From DASVFB01 sp963766345 (lineage in GTDB: Bacteria; Actinomycetota; Thermoleophilia; Gaiellales; Gaiellaceae): a DNA stretch of 64,000 nucleotides. A program made the position numbers and the translations under genes. Below the pieces are notes generated by a model. The model was not told where the DNA came from. It searched no databases and saw only the letters and a program-made list of their open reading frames with translations. The DNA lies in contig CAVXZL010000012.1 of assembly GCA_963766345.1 (NCBI GenBank), positions 620,001-684,000 of the forward strand, in the 5' to 3' direction. Positions 59,889 to 64,000 of the stretch are shown piece after piece. Position 1 is the first letter of the stretch, and every line of letters begins with the position of its first letter.

Positions 59889-60254
59889 CTATCCGGCGAG
59901 CCAGGCCATGACTGCGGCGCGCGCAAACCGCCACTCGTCGCCGACGCGCCGGCCCGGCAGCTCGCCGCGCTCGGCCAGTGCCACCACGGTCGCTTCGTCG
60001 ACCTGCAACAGCGCCGCGAGCTCCCCGGGGGTCATCACCTCGGCCGCCGGGACGTCCAGCGGGACATCGGCCCGACCGAGGACGAATTCGCCGTCCGTCT
60101 CGAGCGTCGACAGCAGCGAGGCGACGACCTGCCCTTTCGGGATCCCTAGGGCGGCCGCGGTGCGCTCGAGCTTCCGCGCGGCGTCGCCCGGCACTCGGGC
60201 GAACACCGCCGCCGTGTCGTCGACCGGCCGAAAACCCACGGGCCGCTTTGCCAC
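59889..60254 (-). CDS. Excisionase-type helix-turn-helix protein
   Basis: 121 residues. C-terminal half EVMTPGELAALLQVDEATVV then LAERGELPGRRVGDEWRFAR is the MerR-like excisionase/HTH_17 fold. The N-terminal half (LERTAAALGIPKGQVVASLL) looks like a small dimerisation or ribbon-helix-helix unit. The upstream region carries three phased TGATATC sites, so autoregulation is likely. Confidence 0.8.
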   Translation of the reverse strand: MAKRPVGFRPVDDTAAVFARVPGDAARKLERTAAALGIPKGQVVASLLSTLETDGEFVLGRADVPLDVPAAEVMTPGELAALLQVDEATVVALAERGELPGRRVGDEWRFARAAVMAWLAG

Positions 60255-60261
60255 CGCCGCA

Positions 60262-60290
60262 TGATATCAGCTTGATATCAACCTGATATC
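60262..60290. promoter_or_regulatory. Three phased TGATATC iterons
   Basis: TGATATC occurs at 60262-60268, 60273-60279 and 60284-60290, exactly 11 bases apart, so all three face the same side of the helix. They lie between divergent starts at 60254 and 60304 and are AT-rich in GC-rich surroundings. They look like an array for the excisionase-type protein. Confidence 0.8.
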
Positions 60291-60303
60291 GTCCACCCTG
60301 CGG

Positions 60304-61281
60304 ATGCCACGCCACGCATTCATCCTCGGCGGCACGGGCCAGATCGGGCGTGCCGTCGCGAAGCGGCTCGACGAGACCGGCTGGGACGTGACGGTCGCAG
60401 CCCGCCACGAGCCCGCGACCCCCGTCGAGGGACGCTTCGTTCGTGTCGACCGGACGGCTCAGGGCGAGCTCGAACGAGCGCTCGCGTCCGGGCCGGACGT
60501 TCTCGTCGACGTCATCGCGCTGCGCGCAGAGGACGCGGAGCAGCTGCGCGGGCTCGCCGGCGTCGTCGGCTCGATGGTCGTGATCTCGACCGCCGGCGTC
60601 TACGTCGACGAGGAGGGCCGCTCGTTCCAGGACCCAGACGTTTCGTACCCGCGGCACGTCCCGGAAGGACAGCCGACGGTGAAGCCCGACGGCGACGACT
60701 ATCACGCGGTGAAGCGAAGGATCGAGCTTGCCGTGCTCGAGGACGACGCGCTGCGCGCCACCATCGTGCGGCCGTGCGCGGTCCACGGCCCGTATGCGAA
60801 GCGGGCGCGCGAGTGGCACTTCGTGAAGCGAGCACTCGACGGCCGCAGTGCGATCGTGCTCGCTCGGCGCGGTTCCAGCCGTTTTCACACGACCTCGACC
60901 GTCAATCTGGCGGAGGTCGTGCGCCTCGCCGCCCTTCGCCCGGCATCGCGCGTCCTGAACTGCGGAGACCCCGACCCGCCGACGGCGCTCGAGATCGCCC
61001 GGACCGTCGGAAACACGATGGGTGTCGAGTGGACCGAGGTCCTGCTCCCCGGCGAAGAGCAGGGATCGGTCGGCGAGCATCCGTGGAACTTCCCGGGCTC
61101 GTTCGTCGTCGACATGACGACGGCCGAGATCGAGCTCGGCTACCGGCCGCTCGCGACCTACGCCACCGCCGTGAGGAGCACGATCGACTGGCTCGTGAAG
61201 ACGCAGCCGGCCGCGACGGAGGACGCGGCGGACAGCTTCGACTACGCGGCCGAGGACGCGTTCCTCCGCTCGCTCACGTAA
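60304..61281 (+). CDS. NAD-dependent epimerase/dehydratase-like protein
   Basis: 325 residues. The Rossmann loop FILGGTGQIGRAVAKRLDET and YHAVKRRIELAVLEDD (YxxxK) mark a short-chain dehydrogenase of the epimerase group. HVPEGQPTVKPDGDDYHAVK is the substrate-side region. It acts on nucleotide sugars or similar; substrate unknown. Confidence 0.85.
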   Translation: MPRHAFILGGTGQIGRAVAKRLDETGWDVTVAARHEPATPVEGRFVRVDRTAQGELERALASGPDVLVDVIALRAEDAEQLRGLAGVVGSMVVISTAGVYVDEEGRSFQDPDVSYPRHVPEGQPTVKPDGDDYHAVKRRIELAVLEDDALRATIVRPCAVHGPYAKRAREWHFVKRALDGRSAIVLARRGSSRFHTTSTVNLAEVVRLAALRPASRVLNCGDPDPPTALEIARTVGNTMGVEWTEVLLPGEEQGSVGEHPWNFPGSFVVDMTTAEIELGYRPLATYATAVRSTIDWLVKTQPAATEDAADSFDYAAEDAFLRSLT

Positions 61282-61307
61282 CGGGGGCGACGGTACGCTC
61301 GCGCGCG

Positions 61308-61984
61308 ATGCGCTGGGCGGTCGTCCTCGCAGCCTTCCTTGCGGTCTGCGGCCTGGCCTGGATCGGTCTGCGCGACGTCGTGCGCGGCTACCGCAGCGCG
61401 CGCGGCGCGACCGTCACGCGCTTCACGCTCCACAGCCGTCTCGTCCATCGTGCGGCAGCCGTTCTTCGACGAGCTTCACGCACTCGGGAAGCGAGCGCCG
61501 GTCGTGCTGCTCGCCGACGGCGGCAAGCACAGCTACTGGCGCGACCGGCATGACGGCGCGTGGGGATCGTCGGTGGCGCGAGAGGCGATCCCCGCGCCCT
61601 TGCAGCGCACACACGCCGACGCCCTGCGCGTCGCGATCGGCGGCATCTCGATGGGCGGCTTCGGCGCGCTCGACGTCGGGCGGCTGTGGCCGCGGAGGTT
61701 CTGCGCGGTCGGTGCACACTCGGCGGCACTCTGGTCCGCGGCGGCGAGACGCCGTCCGGCGCGGCACGAGCGCGCCGCATCTACGGCGTACCCGTCTGGA
61801 TCGACGTCGGCCGAGACGATCCGTTCGCCGAAGCAGGAGCTTCGCGCGCGATCCGCGCACACGGAACGCGTGCAGTTCCACCTCCACGGCGGCGGGCACG
61901 GCGGCTGGTCGCGCCGCATGCCAGTACCTGCGCGTCTACGCGCCCGTGTTCCTGACTCTCAGCGATCGACGTCAGCGAGCCTGA
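61308..61984 (+). pseudogene. Decayed esterase (alpha/beta hydrolase)
   Basis: Start MRWAVVLAAFLAVCGLAWIG is a membrane anchor. Then frames change: HSRLVHR, FFDELHALGKRAPVVLLADG and IGGISMGGFGAL (nucleophile Ser), VPVWIDVGRDDPF (Asp), and FHLHGGGHGGWSRRM (His). At least three frameshifts and short internal deletions separate these parts, so all catalytic residues survive but no product is possible. Confidence 0.78.
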
Positions 61985-62355
61985 GCCGATCCGTTCGCCG
62001 AAGCAACCGGCGCTCGACGGCTGGAGGAGCGTCGGGAAGACGTGCCCCTTCGGCTGCGCGGTCGCAGACACCGGAAACCACTGCGCGAAGACCATGCGAG
62101 GCGCCGGGCTCAGGCGCACGGCCGTGACCGACAGCCGCGCCCGACGCGGTACTGCCGCGGCACGCGCCAGTCGAGCTGCTGCGTGATCCGAAGCTTTGCG
62201 TCGCGATGCGGCCCGACGTGAAGGCGAAAGCGCCCGTTGCCCACGTCGTAGCGCGGAGAGACCGCCGCGGTGAACGGCCCCGCGTGCACCTTTTCCGCTT
62301 GCACGGGAGCGGCCAGACATGCGGACGAGGCGACGAGAGCGAGCGCACCGAGCAC
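61959..62355 (-). pseudogene. Decayed exported protein
   Basis: Signal MLGALALVASSACLAAPVQA, then VHAGPFTAAVSPRYDVGNGR and LRITQQLDWRVPRQYRVG. Near 62140 the frame shifts and continues ARLSVTAVRLSPAPRMVFAQ, then WFPVSATAQPKGHVFPTLLQ. No clean stop is found before the overlap with the esterase remnant on the other strand. An 18-base sequence, GATCCGTTCGCCGAAGCA, occurs at 61988-62005 and again at 61818-61835. Confidence 0.6.
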
Positions 62356-62393
62356 CCGCTCAATCTCTCACCGTCGTTAGAGTGTCCGGCGCG

Positions 62394-63440
62394 ATGGCGA
62401 TCGCCACGAGAGCGGAGCCGGTCGGCTCACTGAGCGAGATCAGGGACGCCGGCCTCGACCGCGAGGACCTCCTCGGCATCTACCGGCACATGCTGGTGAC
62501 GCGCGGGGTCGAGGAGCGCGGGCACATCCTCTACCGCCAGGGGAAGATCCCCGGTTCGTTCTACACCGGCCGCGGGAACGAAGCCGCCGCGGTCGGCGTC
62601 GCGACGGCGATGGGATCGGACGACGTCGGCACGCCGCTCCATCGCGACATGGGCGTGCACATCGTGCGCGGCGTCGAGCCGTGGCGCATCTTCGCGCAGT
62701 ACATGGGACGCCGCGACGGCCCGACGCGCGGCAGGGATGGCAACGTCCACATGGCCGACGCGAACCTCGGGCTGATCGCGATGGTCAGTCACCTGCCGGC
62801 GATGCTGCCGGTCGCGGTCGGCTGCGCGCTCGCGTTCCGTATCCGCGAGGAGAAGCGCGTCGCTCTGGCGTGGTTCGGCGAGGGCGCGTCCGCGCGCGGC
62901 GACACGCACGAGGGGATGAACCTCGCCGGCGTGCGCAAGCTGCCGGTGGTCTTCATCTGCGACAACAACCAGTGGGCGTACTCGACGCCGACGCATCTCG
63001 AGTTTCCGACCGATCACGTCGCCGACCGCGCACAGGCCTACGGCTTCGATGGGATCGTCGTCGACGGCACCGACGTCCTCGCGGTGTACCGGGAGGCGAA
63101 GCGCGCGATCGAGAAGGCGCGCGCCGGCGGCGGCCCGACGCTGATCGAGTGCCTGACCCAGCGCATGGAAGGCCACGCCGTCCACGACGACGCGTTCTAC
63201 GTCCCGAAGCCGATGCTCGAGGAATGGGCGAAGGCCGATCCGATCGAGCGCTTCCGTACCTGGCTGCGCGAGAACGTCGACTTCACGGACGAGGAGGAGG
63301 ACGACATCACCGCCGGCGTGAAGCGGCTCCTGAACGAGTCGCTCCAACGCGCCGAGGAGTCGCCGCTCCCGGATCCCTCCGAGTTGACCGACGGCGTGTA
63401 CGCGTCGCCGGAAGACCTCGACACGCCGCACCACAAGTAA
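62394..63440 (+). CDS. Second E1 component, alpha subunit (2-oxoacid dehydrogenase-type)
   Basis: 348 residues. HILYRQGKIPGSFYTGRGNE at the N-terminus, LAWFGEGASARGDTHEGMNL then VFICDNNQWAYS as the thiamine motif (GEG instead of GDG). The protein differs from the E1alpha at 15260, so it serves another substrate, such as acetoin or a branched-chain acid. Its stop overlaps E1beta (TAATG). Confidence 0.9.
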   Translation: MAIATRAEPVGSLSEIRDAGLDREDLLGIYRHMLVTRGVEERGHILYRQGKIPGSFYTGRGNEAAAVGVATAMGSDDVGTPLHRDMGVHIVRGVEPWRIFAQYMGRRDGPTRGRDGNVHMADANLGLIAMVSHLPAMLPVAVGCALAFRIREEKRVALAWFGEGASARGDTHEGMNLAGVRKLPVVFICDNNQWAYSTPTHLEFPTDHVADRAQAYGFDGIVVDGTDVLAVYREAKRAIEKARAGGGPTLIECLTQRMEGHAVHDDAFYVPKPMLEEWAKADPIERFRTWLRENVDFTDEEEDDITAGVKRLLNESLQRAEESPLPDPSELTDGVYASPEDLDTPHHK

Positions 63441-64000
63441 TGGCCGAGAAGACGTATCTCCAGGCGATCAGCGACGGCCTCCGCGAGGAGATGCGCCGCG
63501 ACAAGCGCGTGTTCCTGATCGGCGAGGACGTCGGCGTCTACGGCGGCGCGTTCAAGGTGTCGCTCGGCTTCCAGGAGGAGTTCGGCCCATGGCGCGTGAT
63601 CGACGCGCCGCTCAGCGAGACGGCGATCGTCGCCGGCGCGACGGGCGCCGCGATGATGGGCATGCGGCCCGTGGCCGAGATGCAGTTCGCCGACTTCATC
63701 TCCTGCGCGTGGGATCACCTCGTCACCGTCGCGGCGAAGCAGCGCTGGCGCGCGGGCACTCCGGTGCCGATCACGGTGCGTCTGCCGTCGGGCGGCGGCT
63801 TCTCGGGCGGGCCGTTCCACTCGCAGAACCCGGAGTCGTCGTTCGCGCACATCCCCGGGCTCAAGTGCGTGTGCCCCGCGACGCCGGAGGACGCGAAGGG
63901 CCTGCTCGTGAGCGCGATCGAGGATCCGAACCCGGTGCTCTACTTCGAGCACAAGCACCTCTACCGCCGCATCAAGGCGGAGGTGCCGGACGAGCGCTAC
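63440..64000 (+). CDS. Second E1 component, beta subunit (partial, right edge)
   Basis: 187 residues are readable and the gene runs off the window. MAEKTYLQAISDGLREEMRR, IGEDVGVYGGAFKVS, APLSETAIVAGATGAAMMGM and ATPEDAKGLLVSAIEDPNPV match the transketolase-like beta subunit. An E2 may lie beyond the edge. Confidence 0.9.
   Translation, partial: MAEKTYLQAISDGLREEMRRDKRVFLIGEDVGVYGGAFKVSLGFQEEFGPWRVIDAPLSETAIVAGATGAAMMGMRPVAEMQFADFISCAWDHLVTVAAKQRWRAGTPVPITVRLPSGGGFSGGPFHSQNPESSFAHIPGLKCVCPATPEDAKGLLVSAIEDPNPVLYFEHKHLYRRIKAEVPDERY

Noticed and set aside
60262..60290. Replication origin iterons
   Set aside because: Three short repeats with no DnaA boxes, AT-rich unwinding region or rep gene; operator function is simpler.
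1..64000. CRISPR array
   Set aside because: No regularly spaced repeat-spacer series was seen; the repeats found are isolated palindromes or pairs.
1..64000. rRNA operon or insertion sequence
   Set aside because: No rRNA-like sequence and no transposase gene were recognised.

Overview
The window reads as chromosomal DNA of a high-GC, aerobic, actinobacterium-like bacterium. The signs are strong GC bias, many GTG and TTG starts, tightly overlapping operons, DUF1707, HelD-like, DtxR and CHRD proteins, a futalosine-type menaquinone gene (mqnD) and a CIRCE-controlled groESL. A soil lineage such as Thermoleophilia (Gaiellales or Solirubrobacterales) would fit, but that placement is inference because no rRNA is present.

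Layout. 1-4.1 kb: end of an AI-2E-type permease, a degenerate LytM-like envelope protein, a YmdB-type phosphodiesterase and a HelD-like helicase. 4.1-10.5 kb: one long minus-strand operon (membrane protein, type I phosphodiesterase, pcm, acylphosphatase, PRC-barrel, GtrA, two GT87-like membrane glycosyltransferases). 11.5-16.3 kb: a six-gene minus-strand 2-oxoacid dehydrogenase operon (E1alpha, E1beta, formamidase-like, HIRAN, DUF1089-like, E2) in which three unrelated genes sit between E1 and E2. 17.4-32 kb: three very large secreted BNR/VPS10-like beta-propeller proteins, a 56-residue secreted peptide, a TrmB regulator whose operator motif recurs at the peptide promoter, a decayed oxidoreductase, and a TetR-controlled paaABCD operon. 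32.5-33.3 kb: a head-to-head scar of two truncated genes, then a small SelW/Rdx-family gene whose redox motif is CxxU, with an in-frame TGA read as selenocysteine. 33.3-46.8 kb: membrane proteins, a paaG-like isomerase, proline racemase family, an HtrA-like protease, two crotonases plus an EthD protein, aldehyde dehydrogenase, thiolase and mqnD. 46.8-51.2 kb: DtxR regulator, ornithine cyclodeaminase family, and an ECF sigma factor with two exported proteins. 51.3-52.7 kb: tRNA-Arg followed by a 1.3-kb prophage remnant bounded by a copy of the tRNA 3' end. 52.7-62.4 kb: housekeeping and regulatory genes including groEL/groES, Nudix, ASCH, cupin and an epimerase with a three-site iteron upstream, then two decayed genes. 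62.4-64 kb: a second E1alpha/E1beta pair, running off the right edge.

How the genes fit together. PaaABCD, a PaaG-like isomerase, crotonases, thiolase and aldehyde dehydrogenase outline aerobic phenylacetyl-CoA and fatty-acid-like degradation to acetyl-CoA. The two E1 sets and one E2 feed acyl-CoA pools. No reductase (paaE), ligase (paaK) or E3 is visible here.

The most interesting items are the selenoprotein; a dispersed palindromic repeat that has become coding sequence in E2, PaaC and PaaD; the TrmB-type operator shared with a peptide/propeller locus; and several unexplained operator arrays. At least nine genes carry frameshifts. Some are clear decay; others, such as mqnD and the TetR gene, have a single shift and could be assembly errors.
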